DNA of 64,000 nt from the NCBI GenBank assembly GCA_029718625.1, contig CM056385.1:22529282-22593281 (forward strand). Reading direction: 5' to 3'. The stretch is from Synaphobranchus kaupii (lineage: Eukaryota > Chordata > Actinopteri > Anguilliformes > Synaphobranchidae). Below the pieces are notes generated by a model, which was given only the letters and a program-made list of their open reading frames with translations, did not search any database and was not told the origin of the DNA. The position numbers and the translations under genes were made by a program. Positions 58,501 to 64,000 of the stretch are shown one piece after another; position 1 is the first letter of the stretch; every line of letters begins with the position of its first letter.

Positions 58501-61500
58501 GAGCCCATCTGAGTTCTGCACTGTTTTAGTAAGGTGTGGTGTCATGGGGTGGGGGGTGGATGTCACAGACACTTCAAGGGGAACTGGCCCTGCCTGGTAA
58601 GATCACATATACACAGTGTTAGCTTTAGGGGTTACCTCTGCAGTCTGCGATATAGAACAGAGCTAATAGGAGTGTAACAGAGAACTCACCCACAAAAAAC
58701 AATAACTTGCCATTTTGTATTTATGTCTACCGCATGCAATTTGAACAGTGCAATTTGAGTGAATTTTTGGGCAGGATTGTTAGTTGGTCCACAGGAGTTC
58801 CACAATAGTAGCACATAAATTTGCCATGAGATGAAGACATAATTTGAATACTATGGACTACTGGAATACACTTACAAATAGATTGATACTGATTTTTCCT
58901 TTTAACCAAGGACAAATTGACAACTCACATTACATTGACTTTTGTGGAAGGTAAGTAAGCCGAAAGCAAAGGAGGCATCGCTGGACTAACCTGAGGTGCT
59001 GGAGCCTCCTCATCGCTCCTCGAGTCATCACTGCTCTCAGACTCGGAAGCAGGCCTCTCGGGAACGGGGGCCACAGCATTCTGGGGGGCTGAGAGGTAAG
59101 ATAAAAACAGAGGCAACAATGTATAGATTCTCAAAAAGCTGCATCGCTGCTTCAATCCAGCCAGCCAATCATTATCTGGTTACGGAGCACCGATTTAACA
59201 TTTAGTTTTTCAAGGGCTTCCAAAATAAAATATTTCAAGTGCCCCAATTTTGCTTTGTTTCTCCAAACACCATATGGCATTCCTGTCCTTCAAATTGAAG
59301 TTGCAAGTGAAATGTTCAAATGATTCATCTTGGTTCCTCTGTGAAATGTCTTTTTCTTTATGCCTCAAATTAACTGGTATCTACACCTGATTCATACCAT
59401 CTACACCAGGGGAGTCCAATTTTATCCAAAAAGGGCCACTATGACACCAATTAATTAACCAATCATGGTCTTCGATCAAAACCTTGATAAGTAGAATCAG
59501 GCATCTTAGTACTGAGCTAAAACAAAAACCTGCACCCACAGCAGCCCTTCTTGGAAAAGGCTGGACACCCTCACCCTCCAGCTTCCTGTCAGAATCCTTG
59601 GGGGCTTGTGTAACAGCAGGGACTGGGTCAGAGTCTCTGGGCGTACCAGCCATTTTGATGATGGGCTTGGTGTCCACTGCTTCAACAGCCTTTTCAGGAG
59701 TCGAATCTAGGAGAGAAGAGAGTTTTCAATTAATAATTTCAGTTTGTATAGTTTAGTGTGGAATAATGCATAAAAGGGCACTATGCAGGATTTTTTGCCT
59801 TGCTGTTGTCCTGTGTTTACAATCAAATAAGTCTCCTTGTCCGTCCTAAACCCCGCCCACTCACTTCCGTTGAGGGCAAGAAACATGGTTGAGGCAGCAC
59901 AGCAAGCAAAATGCCAAGCAAACATAAAAGGAAAATAACATTTTTAGCAACATGCAATGTTCTATATGGATGGAAACAGTAATTAGGCAGTGATATGTTG
60001 AAATAAACACTTTTGAGTTCCCCAACCACATTGAACCCTGCTTCTCCCTCATTGTCTTCCTTACTGCCATGTGCGACTCAGTTGTAACTGGGGATTCTAT
60101 CATTTGCAGCGTAAATGTTGCCAGTAGTTCTAAGGATTTTACTGTGTACTGAGACTGAGTGGATGACATAAAACATTAAGCTCCCGTGATTAAAAAACAC
60201 TCAAACTATAAACTGTAGCCTGTAATCATTAATGCAGGCACGAATGACACCAGGTTGAGAAAATCTGAAAATCTGAAATCTTATTTAATTACATAACTGT
60301 ATCTAACCCATTTACAAGCTTGTGATACAGTTCAGTATTTAGCTAACGTTATTCTGAACATTAATTTAGACCTGGGATGTTTAAGACAAAATAGTGCATG
60401 GAATAATTAACATTAGCGGACCACATCCGGTCCATGACTAGCTAATATCATTGTAAAGTAAATTAGTTTTTCGTAAAGATATTTGTATACAAATATTATT
60501 TTTCTCAAATACAACATTATATTACATTGTTATTAATTCAATAAAAAAGGTACCCGACTTTGGCCATCTAGCTATCTAGCTAAAAAGCTAGAGGTAACGT
60601 TACTTACAGGTCAAACAGGTCAAACACGGCAACTCCACGTCACTTTTCAAACCCTTAAAAAATTGCAGCTGTTGCCATCAAGGAAAAGCCAATCCTAGGT
60701 TGAACACTTCTTGAATGTGCTATGTAGGCATGTTGTTCAGCTTCATTGCAGGGGATTATGCTTCTTGTGTTCTTGAATTGTGTTTCCTCACCTCTGCCAC
60801 TGCAGTAGCCAGCTGCAGTAGTCAGCTGAAACCTGATCCGACCCCACAGGCTCTGTAGCCACACACACCCCTGCCCACACAAAAAAAGAGTGCCATACCC
60901 AGAAACACCCCAAACACACCTTAGAACAAATACCATACCATCGATATGACTGAGCACGGTTATTTTATATTTTATAGGTAAAAATCCTGCATCATGCATG
61001 TCCAAGACAATGATGCTAAGCAAATTACGTTTACACTACAAACAATGAAATAGGCCTCTCTGGCATATTTATCTGGCTTCAAAGGTCACCTGTACCTGAC
61101 AAAACTGCTTCTTCATCTTTTCCCAGTGTCACAAAGTCACCGTCAGGCTCCGACTTCTTCACAATGGCTGTGTCAATGTCAGGTTCCTCCTTTGTCTTCA
61201 CAGAAATAGAAGCTCTGATGCAGGTTCATACACAATAAATTAGTTTAAAATTGACGCTTTCTCAGTTGTAACCAATGCAGTGTAAACGGCACACAGGCCA
61301 CACTTGCAAAATAAAATGTGTACTATTCATAATTTTCAAACATCACCTCATGGCAGAAGCTGATTGACAGATTGTGCTCGTAGGGAAATATGGAAATAAA
61401 TAGGGGAATATATATGGAAATAAATATGGGAAAATATACGGAAATAAGTAAATAGTGAAATATATATGCAAATGAATATGTTCAAAACAATATACTAAAA

Positions 61501-63025
61501 TAGAAATATATACGGAAATAAATGAATAAATGTGAAAATAAAAAAATAAATAAGTTTAATTAATTGCACGTACATTTACATTTCTATATTCATTTTCAGA
61601 TTTATTTACTTATATTGTTTTGATTATTTTTTTTATTTTTTTATTTCCAGATTGATTTATTTTCAGATTATTTTATTCATTCATTTTTATATTTCAACAT
61701 GTATTTATTATTGTGGCACTCTTGGTGTTCCATATTACTTAATTTTGTATTTGCCAATAACAAATTAAACACAGACCTACATAAAATGTATAAAATGAAT
61801 GGATACTTTAGTACTTTATTCCAGAAGTTTCACACTACTGAAGACTAGGTAATGCAATTGTATTTTTGCTTACGCAAACTTCATTGGTGTAAACCGGACA
61901 AATGCCTAGCAGAACAGTGCATCTAAAATGTTGGTGTATCGTAAATTTAAAGATATTTCGGTATTAGGGCCTAATACTTTAAAGTGCTTTGTACGTCTCC
62001 CTTTTCACGATTTTCAAAGAGTGAGCTCCGTTCAGTAGCCAGCAGCCACTGGAATCTACTGTTCGGTGGGGGAGGGGGTTCAAATTCAAACCAACGCAAA
62101 CACGCTATGATCGCTTCTGCACACAACAAAAATCAAATCAAATAATTAAAAAATAACTTGTCGGATACTCCGTAAATGTGTGTAGTATTAGCTAGGCGAA
62201 ATATAATCAGTATATTATGGACAATCAATTCCATAGCCAAACTCAAGAATGTAGCCCTACGACACAAAGAGAAAACAAATGGTTGTGAGGGGGAAGATGT
62301 AGGCCTGTATACGTAAATTACCGGATTATTTCATGTACAACTCGCAATGTGTAGTGAAGCGACTTACTTTGCCCAACTCCTGTAGATATCATGGAGACTA
62401 GTCGCCACCACTGTCGTTTCATTCTGTGCAACACCAAAGTAGCACAGTTAAAGCACAGAAAGAGCAACGCCCCCCTCGCTGCAACCATTGCGCACGAACA
62501 GTTGCAATAAATCGGAAACATTTGTAATGCATTATAAATTATAAATCTAACGAGATGCATGACTAGCGTAAAGGTTCTTCTGATAATTTAACAAGTCCAT
62601 GCGAGCTGGTGCGAAACAAGCTAAATCACTGGCCTGGCGTTACATAATGCTTTCACGCATGGTGTCCTGGAGCCTAGCAAAATTATAGAAAACTATTTTG
62701 AAAATGTATGAAAAATAATACATGCAGCCATTCGCATGTGGGACGCATTGAGATCTATATCGGTTTGCTGTTTTAATAAAACCAAAGCTATCTCTGAATT
62801 CACAAAAAAAATCTACTTAGCTAACTTCCACATGCAAGCCAAGAAAACATTTTCAACATGGTGCGTCCACAGCGCCGTATGAAGACAGGAATGCGTAAAA
62901 ATTACCTGTGTAACATGCTTTTTGAGCACGTTAGCAGCTTTCTGGTAACCGTTCTCTTTCAAATGCAAATAAATCAAATGCAACAATTCATAACTTGACG
63001 CGTCTTCGTCCTTTGAATTTTCCAT
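30360..63025 (-). CDS. tcof1: treacle ribosome biogenesis factor, 23-exon model
   Basis: Exons: 62906-63025, 62368-62423, 61096-61214, 59575-59706, 58991-59088, 58024-58155, 55755-55835, 54100-54309, 51526-51636, 41143-41445, 38512-38679, 38264-38389, 37929-38067, 37584-37711, 35492-35534, 35104-35186, 34656-34776, 33374-33441, 32917-33160, 31973-32560, 31724-31863, 30985-31122, 30360-30386. All phases agree; total 3375 bases, 1124 residues plus stop. Residues 1-59 form a LisH module ([20 protein letters not shown], then [11 protein letters not shown], where human treacle has LLDIYTHW). About 100-750 are repeated Ser/Glu/Asp clusters (casein-kinase-type sites) alternating with Lys/Pro/Ala stretches; 750-1124 are lysine-rich, fitting nucleolar targeting. 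Treacle binds UBF and RNA polymerase I and promotes rRNA transcription and modification. NOLC1 shares the architecture, but its conserved C-terminal domain is absent here and the LisH segment fits treacle better. Extra phase-0 exons in large introns may be missed. Confidence 0.88.
30985..31122 (-). CDS. tcof1: tcof1 exon 22 (chimeric duplicate)
   Basis: [20 protein letters not shown] then [20 protein letters not shown], ending KSTPGK before GTAAGC. Its acceptor and first nine bases derive from exon 23, the rest from exon 21; phase 0 at both ends. Confidence 0.85.
31724..31863 (-). CDS. tcof1: tcof1 exon 21 (original copy)
   Basis: [20 protein letters not shown] then [20 protein letters not shown], ending STPGK before GTAAGC. 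Parent of duplicated exon 22. Confidence 0.85.
31973..32560 (-). CDS. tcof1: tcof1 exon 20, large Lys-rich exon
   Basis: 196 codons, [20 protein letters not shown] ... [20 protein letters not shown] ... PLSETKKK. Several KKKKK blocks alternate with Pro/Thr spacers, as in the treacle C-terminus. GGCAG acceptor, GTGAGT donor. Confidence 0.9.
32917..33160 (-). CDS. tcof1: tcof1 exon 19, poly-Lys nuclear/nucleolar signal
   Basis: [40 protein letters not shown], then a run of lysines and [20 protein letters not shown]. The lysine block is a plausible nucleolar localisation signal. TGCAG acceptor, GTATGA donor. Confidence 0.88.
33374..33441 (-). CDS. tcof1: tcof1 exon 18, acidic
   Basis: [20 protein letters not shown] then SQ, TTCAG acceptor, GTTAGA donor. 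Confidence 0.82.
34656..34776 (-). CDS. tcof1: tcof1 exon 17, Lys-rich
   Basis: [20 protein letters not shown] then [25 protein letters not shown] acceptor, GTAAGG donor. Confidence 0.85.
35104..35186 (-). CDS. tcof1: tcof1 exon 16
   Basis: [20 protein letters not shown] then GEEETLQ, CTCAG acceptor, GTAGGT donor. Confidence 0.8.
35492..35534 (-). CDS. tcof1: tcof1 exon 15
   Basis: [19 protein letters not shown] acceptor, GTGACA donor in phase 1. Short, but phases fit on both sides. Confidence 0.75.
35660..35890. repeat. AT-rich ATAAATAAAT-type repeat
   Basis: Simple-like repeat of AAATAAATA phrases inside tcof1 intron 14. Similar tracts occur at 36780-36980 and 61380-61720. Confidence 0.7.
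36101..36271. mobile_element. palindromic MITE in tcof1 intron 14
   Basis: Arms of about 65 bp starting GGGGAGTATTTCACAAAGCA and repeated inverted at the right end (TTTGTGAAATACCCCC), with a short loop. No ORF. Confidence 0.7.
36780..36980. repeat. AT-rich repeat
   Basis: AAATAAATG/CATTTATT phrases on both strands, imperfectly inverted around 36840. Intronic. Confidence 0.5.
37527..37562 (+). repeat. (CA)n microsatellite
   Basis: About 18 CA units just downstream of tcof1 exon 14, within 22 bp of its donor. Confidence 0.95.
37584..37711 (-). CDS. tcof1: tcof1 exon 14, Ala-rich
   Basis: [20 protein letters not shown] then [20 protein letters not shown]. The phase fits both neighbours, but the acceptor (CAAAG) and donor (GTCAAA) are weak. 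Confidence 0.7.
37929..38067 (-). CDS. tcof1: tcof1 exon 13, repeat module
   Basis: [20 protein letters not shown] then [20 protein letters not shown], ending EEAPPV. AAGCAG acceptor, GTAAGG donor in phase 1, matching exon 14. Confidence 0.85.
38264..38389 (-). CDS. tcof1: tcof1 exon 12, repeat module
   Basis: [20 protein letters not shown] then [25 protein letters not shown] acceptor; the GTCGGC donor is weak, so the 3' boundary is the least sure part. Confidence 0.8.
38512..38679 (-). CDS. tcof1: tcof1 exon 11, repeat module
   Basis: 56 residues, [20 protein letters not shown] ... [21 protein letters not shown] acceptor, GTCAGT donor, phase 0. Confidence 0.85.
38680..41142 (-). other. tcof1: tcof1 intron 10, no exon recognised
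   Basis: 2.5 kb of AT-rich intron. At 40060-40150 there is a common teleost repeat phrase (GGGCTGAACGATTTGAGGG ... GATATGATTTGCGATATA). No treacle-like module found. Confidence 0.5.
41143..41445 (-). CDS. tcof1: tcof1 exon 10, double repeat module
   Basis: 101 residues with two treacle modules in tandem, ending [17 protein letters not shown] and [25 protein letters not shown] acceptor and a weak GTTTGT donor. The 10-kb intron before it holds the young LTR element and a Tc1 copy. Confidence 0.82.
41658..41815 (+). repeat. old LTR fragment related to the intron 9 element
   Basis: Starts TGACAGGATGTTGCCTAATG, then a CT-rich tract, a C run and ACCATCTTTTAACCTAATAC, paralleling the first part of the LTR at 42187. 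It breaks off at about 41815. Probably a relic of an earlier insertion. Confidence 0.6.
42187..43991 (+). repeat. 5' LTR of the intron 9 element
   Basis: TG...CA ends. Contains a CT-rich tract, a C run, a stem-loop at 43187-43227 followed by AAGAGAGGGA, a second CT/C block, and AATAAA at 43684-43689 with a T/G-rich stretch after it. The 79-aa frame at 42718-42957 is interrupted in the internal relative and is probably not a gene. Confidence 0.92.
43187..43227 (+). ncRNA. LTR copy of the stem-loop
   Basis: GTAAGAATAGG pairs perfectly with CCTATTCTTAC, with an additional T-A pair; the loop contains TTAGCAGGTGCATGC. The identical copy in the 3' LTR is at 48016-48056. Followed by CAAGAGAGGGA. 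Confidence 0.7.
43996..44013 (+). promoter_or_regulatory. primer binding site, tRNA-Gln
   Basis: TGGAGGTTCCACCGAGAT, four bases after the 5' LTR, is the exact complement of the 3' end of vertebrate tRNA-Gln (ending ATCTCGGTGGAACCT plus CCA). It primes minus-strand DNA synthesis. Confidence 0.9.
44150..45976 (+). CDS. 608-aa ORF of the LTR element, gag-like by position
   Basis: Intact frame starting [18 protein letters not shown], 137 bases after the primer site. Residues about 28-130 are predicted-helical and charged ([20 protein letters not shown], then [20 protein letters not shown]). Residues about 131-237 are a Pro/Ser/Thr-rich linker. From residue 238 come seven exact-length 21-residue repeats ([20 protein letters not shown] type) and a decayed eighth. 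The last ~150 residues are basic ([20 protein letters not shown]), ending IPVC. No zinc knuckle, protease or polymerase motif. Position suggests a Gag-type particle or RNA-binding protein, but there is no recognised homology; this is inference. The frame being open in a young element suggests selection or recent activity. Confidence 0.75.
   Translation: MAYQTKREMSHLPSTANLPAFPGQSRLDQQWYLMLSERQYLIAQCPKFAEQLKAMDQLKEEALYNLRTEYLDYLISPDSDETKRKIVQGIRSYLEKRQHFLYLWRSKQAWEEVNQMWKLAWEKHHSKSGVTAKPVSSVAVQHALDGAVHGAIPAITQAPPPTEDNTALSIDSSPPPSGLDNSVDFVTSTDNVAAPLVSPPSLEEFGGNSSVSCITPATTEEVTPQDVESAAAVLSAEPGEETVEPREAEPATADTAAQPGEETVKPLEAEPATADTAAQPGEETVKPLEAEPATADTAAQPGEETVKPLEAEPATANTAAQPGEETVKALEAEPATADTAAQPGEETVEPLAAEPATADAAAQPGEETVEPQDAEPASTGPSALPGGEVYAPQQVESAPTEKSTQAEDPTPPLVDFSSPPAASPPAESGEPLSAAQTEGVCSVDSPTSTVPVMEEIGGLLRKSRSPIRAVKRPWEKRSRKPTPGRFTTPLALKVSARVLSCNPKQDESSQFSTTISPTLISPPPSHTCKLRTHTSSRESARALFRHQKCSESSDGLHAYEQRSAQLPREGTKAKTGIDPWTEMRRAWLRGIHVRKKQDDRMPPVIPVC
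44861..45301 (+). repeat. 63-bp in-frame tandem repeat, seven units
   Basis: Units start at 44861, 44924, 44987, 45050, 45113, 45176 and 45239, each encoding 21 residues. The middle units are nearly identical at DNA level; a degenerate unit follows to about 45364. Confidence 0.95.
46088..47003 (+). repeat. 3' internal region homologous to LTR segment 42293-43230
   Basis: Non-coding sequence after the ORF that aligns throughout with the middle of the LTR: shared CTACCACCACCTTTTAAC, CCGCGGGAAGCTAGCCTAAG and ATTCCGACAGGGAAAGAG. It is clearly diverged, unlike the LTR pair. It ends in the stem-loop and polypurine tract. Confidence 0.88.
46961..47001 (+). ncRNA. conserved stem-loop before the polypurine tract
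   Basis: GGAATGATAGG pairs with CCTATCGTTCC around a 19-base loop, CTCTTAGCAGCTGCATGCA. The same structure with different stem bases occurs in each LTR. A cis-acting element of the retrotransposon RNA, not a separate RNA gene. Confidence 0.7.
47002..47012 (+). promoter_or_regulatory. polypurine tract of the LTR element
   Basis: AAGAGAGGGAA directly abuts the TG of the 3' LTR; it is the usual primer for plus-strand DNA synthesis. Confidence 0.85.
47013..48816 (+). repeat. 3' LTR of the intron 9 element
   Basis: Near-identical copy of the 5' LTR. Visible differences include a shorter C run, CT-unit changes and single substitutions. AATAAA at 48509-48514. Confidence 0.92.
49060..49495. mobile_element. 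MITE with ACACTGTAAAAAA ends
   Basis: The left end TACACTGTAAAAAAAAACAC and right end TTTTTCTTACAGTGTA are inverted. Subterminal GGCAGCAATGTCTCCAGTG is mirrored by CACTGGCAACATTGCTGCC. AT-rich interior, no ORF. Confidence 0.65.
49788..51316 (-). mobile_element. Tc1-like transposon, copy 2, transposase frameshifted
   Basis: 1529 bp with the same ends and TA flanks as copy 1. Relative to copy 1 it has one base fewer near each end and a 2-base deletion in the transposase, plus a few substitutions. Sits in tcof1 intron 9, same orientation as the gene. Confidence 0.93.
49992..51018 (-). pseudogene. Tc1 transposase, 2-bp deletion
   Basis: Same protein as copy 1 in two frames. The deletion near 50424 (GACTAGACACCTG against GACTAGACACACCTG) falls between the first and second catalytic Asp, so no full-length enzyme can be made. 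Confidence 0.92.
51526..51636 (-). CDS. tcof1: tcof1 exon 9, repeat module
   Basis: [20 protein letters not shown] then [20 protein letters not shown] acceptor, GTGAGT donor. A Tc1 copy ends 209 bp downstream in intron 9. Confidence 0.88.
51868..52455 (-). mobile_element. truncated Tc1-like element in tcof1 intron 8
   Basis: Minus-strand transposase pieces: [34 protein letters not shown] (second Asp), HMNWPPES, then a frameshift into [14 protein letters not shown] (catalytic Glu region). The upper end carries TACACTGCCTGGCCAAAAAC, a known fish Tc1 terminus, placed next to the middle of the gene, so the N-terminal half is deleted. Confidence 0.75.
52456..54099 (-). other. tcof1: tcof1 intron 8, nothing recognised
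   Basis: AT-rich intron with no exon-like treacle module, ORF or structured repeat that I can support. Confidence 0.5.
54100..54309 (-). CDS. tcof1: tcof1 exon 8, repeat module
   Basis: 70 residues, [20 protein letters not shown] ... [19 protein letters not shown], from a TTAG acceptor to a GTGGGC donor. Its 3' half resembles that of exon 10. Confidence 0.85.
54660..54763 (-). mobile_element. Tc1-like terminal fragment in tcof1 intron 7
   Basis: On the minus strand the end reads CAGTGCCCTCCACTATTATT then GGCACCCCTGG, a typical teleost Tc1 inverted repeat. The partner end and transposase were not found. Confidence 0.55.
55755..55835 (-). CDS. tcof1: tcof1 exon 7, repeat module
   Basis: [20 protein letters not shown] then EDETPAQ; TTGCAG acceptor, GTAAGT donor. 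Closely related to exon 9, including adjoining intron sequence. Confidence 0.88.
58024..58155 (-). CDS. tcof1: tcof1 exon 6, repeat module
   Basis: [20 protein letters not shown], then [18 protein letters not shown], then ADAASQ. Classical treacle basic-Pro plus SSDSESE module, phase 0 at both ends. Confidence 0.88.
58991..59088 (-). CDS. tcof1: tcof1 exon 5, first acidic Ser cluster
   Basis: [20 protein letters not shown] then [17 protein letters not shown] acceptor, GTTAGT donor. Confidence 0.85.
59575..59706 (-). CDS. tcof1: tcof1 exon 4
   Basis: [20 protein letters not shown], then [20 protein letters not shown], then KLE, from a CCTAG acceptor to a GTGAGG donor. Phases match exons 3 and 5. 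Confidence 0.8.
59775..61003. mobile_element. second copy of the TTAA-type repeat, in tcof1 intron 3
   Basis: Colinear with 7706-8562 plus 13526-14176, with AGGGCACTATGCAGGATTTT at the left and AAAAATCCTGCATCATGCAT at the right. It lacks the retrotransposon and so preserves the empty site near 60515 (CAAATACAACATTA). Edges decayed. Confidence 0.75.
61096..61214 (-). CDS. tcof1: tcof1 exon 3
   Basis: [20 protein letters not shown] then [19 protein letters not shown]. The CATCAG acceptor is chosen because it restores phase with exon 2; the donor is GTACAG. An AG nearer 61194 is a possible alternative acceptor. Confidence 0.75.
61380..61720. repeat. AT-rich GGAAATAAAT-type repeat
   Basis: Successive ATATGGAAATAAATA phrases, mirrored after 61560 by ATTTATT/TTATTTCC phrases, so weakly palindromic. 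In tcof1 intron 2. Confidence 0.6.
62368..62423 (-). CDS. tcof1: tcof1 exon 2, end of LisH module
   Basis: [19 protein letters not shown] after a CACAG acceptor, with a GTAAGT donor. Matches the treacle/NOLC1 LLDIYxxW segment. Confidence 0.88.
62906..63025 (-). CDS. tcof1: tcof1 exon 1, LisH, residues 1-40
   Basis: ATG at 63023-63025. [20 protein letters not shown] then [20 protein letters not shown], with a GTAATT donor in phase 0. Resembles treacle [21 protein letters not shown]. Confidence 0.9.
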
Positions 63026-63172
63026 TTTTTTCCTATTGTAAAATACTGCGTTTAAAATGTTTTTTAATGAAACTTGGACGACCAGTTAACTGCAGCTACA
63101 TTTCGTGGAGACGTCCATGCTTCTTCCGAATTTCACCTTTGAACCAGACAAGATCGCCCCCCTGCCTTTCTT

Positions 63173-63191
63173 TGCATCTTGGGATGTGTAG
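63173..63191 (-). promoter_or_regulatory. tcof1: ZNF143-like site in the tcof1 promoter
   Basis: Minus strand CTACACATCCCAAGATGCA resembles the ACTACAATTCCCAGCATGC consensus found upstream of many housekeeping genes. It lies about 150 bases upstream of the tcof1 ATG. Suggestive only. Confidence 0.35.
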
Positions 63192-64000
63192 GCTAGTTCA
63201 AATTAGTCAGGGACGCTGGAGGGACAGGGTGAGAGCACACGTGTTCGTTGGTTTTCTTTCCAACCTTACTTATTCTTACAGTATATAGGCATGCAAATTA
63301 TTTTTTAATTGGACATTTTAATGTATAATGAGGGATGATGTCTTCATGCCACATCATGTCAGAAACGTATTGTATTATAATATTCCATTCAAGTTACATT
63401 TTCTATTGCGTAATTAATTGATGAATGAGGACAATGTACGAAATGGGGAATTTAAAAAAGTGTGTAATATATGTATATATGGGCCATTCTACAAAAGTCA
63501 TGCAAATTGCTGTGCAAGATCCAATATATAAATTGCAGTAATAATAGTTACATTTATCAAAAATCAACACTTATACTCTTGGGAGTATAAATTCCTATTG
63601 GGCGATGGCTGTCCCCACTATCAACCCTTAAACTGGTGCATTAAAAAATAATACCCAAAATATTTTTGCCAATTATTTGACTTGTCTCATTCAATAAAGC
63701 ATGTGAATTTTTATCAAATATAAGTTAAAATAATGCAATGTATTTTGTAATAAATTTTATAATTCAAAAAACCTATCGAAAAAATGCTGTCCCCAATTTT
63801 TACGTCACAACCGAAACGTACACTGTTTGAGTCTGTGCAGTGAACCTGCTTGTAGCCACACACCCCTTTTTTAACCAGGAAATTAGACAGCCTTCATATG
63901 AATCAAGGGCACATGGTGAGTCGCTAGGTTTTAGCGTTTTGATATAATTGTCCTTCAAAGTATGAAAATTAGTCTGTGGTTTTAAGAGACGTCACACCCA
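63192..64000. other. upstream of tcof1, nothing recognised
   Basis: AT-rich sequence with no supported gene, RNA or transposon. Confidence 0.5.

Noticed and set aside
30360..63025. Assignment of the gene as nolc1 (Nopp140) instead of tcof1
   Set aside because: The LisH and acidic/basic repeats are shared, but the conserved NOLC1 C-terminal domain is absent and the first 25 residues fit treacle better.
1..64000. CRISPR arrays, operons, riboswitches or bacterial features
   Set aside because: The window is intron-rich vertebrate DNA; the tandem repeats seen are micro- or minisatellites without CRISPR-like spacers.

Overview
The window is vertebrate nuclear DNA and almost certainly teleost. Genes are split by GT-AG introns, and the spacers are full of repeats typical of bony fish: several Tc1/mariner families, tRNA-derived SINE-like repeats, Harbinger-like MITEs and LTR retrotransposons. 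I cannot name the species. There is a 500-base assembly gap at 105-604.

Three host loci can be read, all on the minus strand. (1) At 1426-3319 lie the first three coding exons of an lcp2 (SLP-76) gene, which leaves the window on the left. They encode the N-terminal SAM domain of this T-cell adaptor. (2) At 15048-26369 are scattered exons of an IK (protein RED, spliceosome component) copy. It has an in-frame stop, damaged splice sites and no detectable C-terminal exons, so it looks like a decaying unprocessed pseudogene or a broken paralogue. (3) At 30360-63025 is what appears to be a complete tcof1 (treacle) gene. I could assemble 23 exons whose phases all agree, giving 3375 coding bases (1124 codons plus stop): an N-terminal LisH domain, repeated acidic serine-rich/basic modules, and a lysine-rich C-terminus. 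Treacle is the nucleolar scaffold for RNA polymerase I transcription and rRNA processing.

Mobile DNA shapes the rest. A Ty3/gypsy-type LTR retrotransposon (8563-13520, minus strand, 342-bp LTRs, 5-bp target duplication) carries integrase upstream of reverse transcriptase, the Gmr1-like order. It is nested inside an older TTAA-flanked repeat, and a second uninterrupted copy of that repeat lies at 59775-61003. Treacle intron 9 holds a young and, to me, unrecognised LTR element (42187-48816, plus strand). It has 1.8-kb LTRs that differ at only a few sites, a 4-bp target duplication, an 18-base match to the 3' end of tRNA-Gln as primer site, one intact 608-aa ORF with 21-residue tandem repeats, and no pol. 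A stem-loop just before its polypurine tract recurs inside each LTR with compensatory base changes. I consider this element the most interesting system in the window. The same intron also holds one of two nearly identical Tc1 copies; the other, in the IK copy, has an intact transposase.

The treacle gene shows exon-level evolution. A tandem duplication of about 740 bp at its 3' end made a chimeric but in-frame penultimate exon, and the middle exons form families of duplicated exon-intron units.
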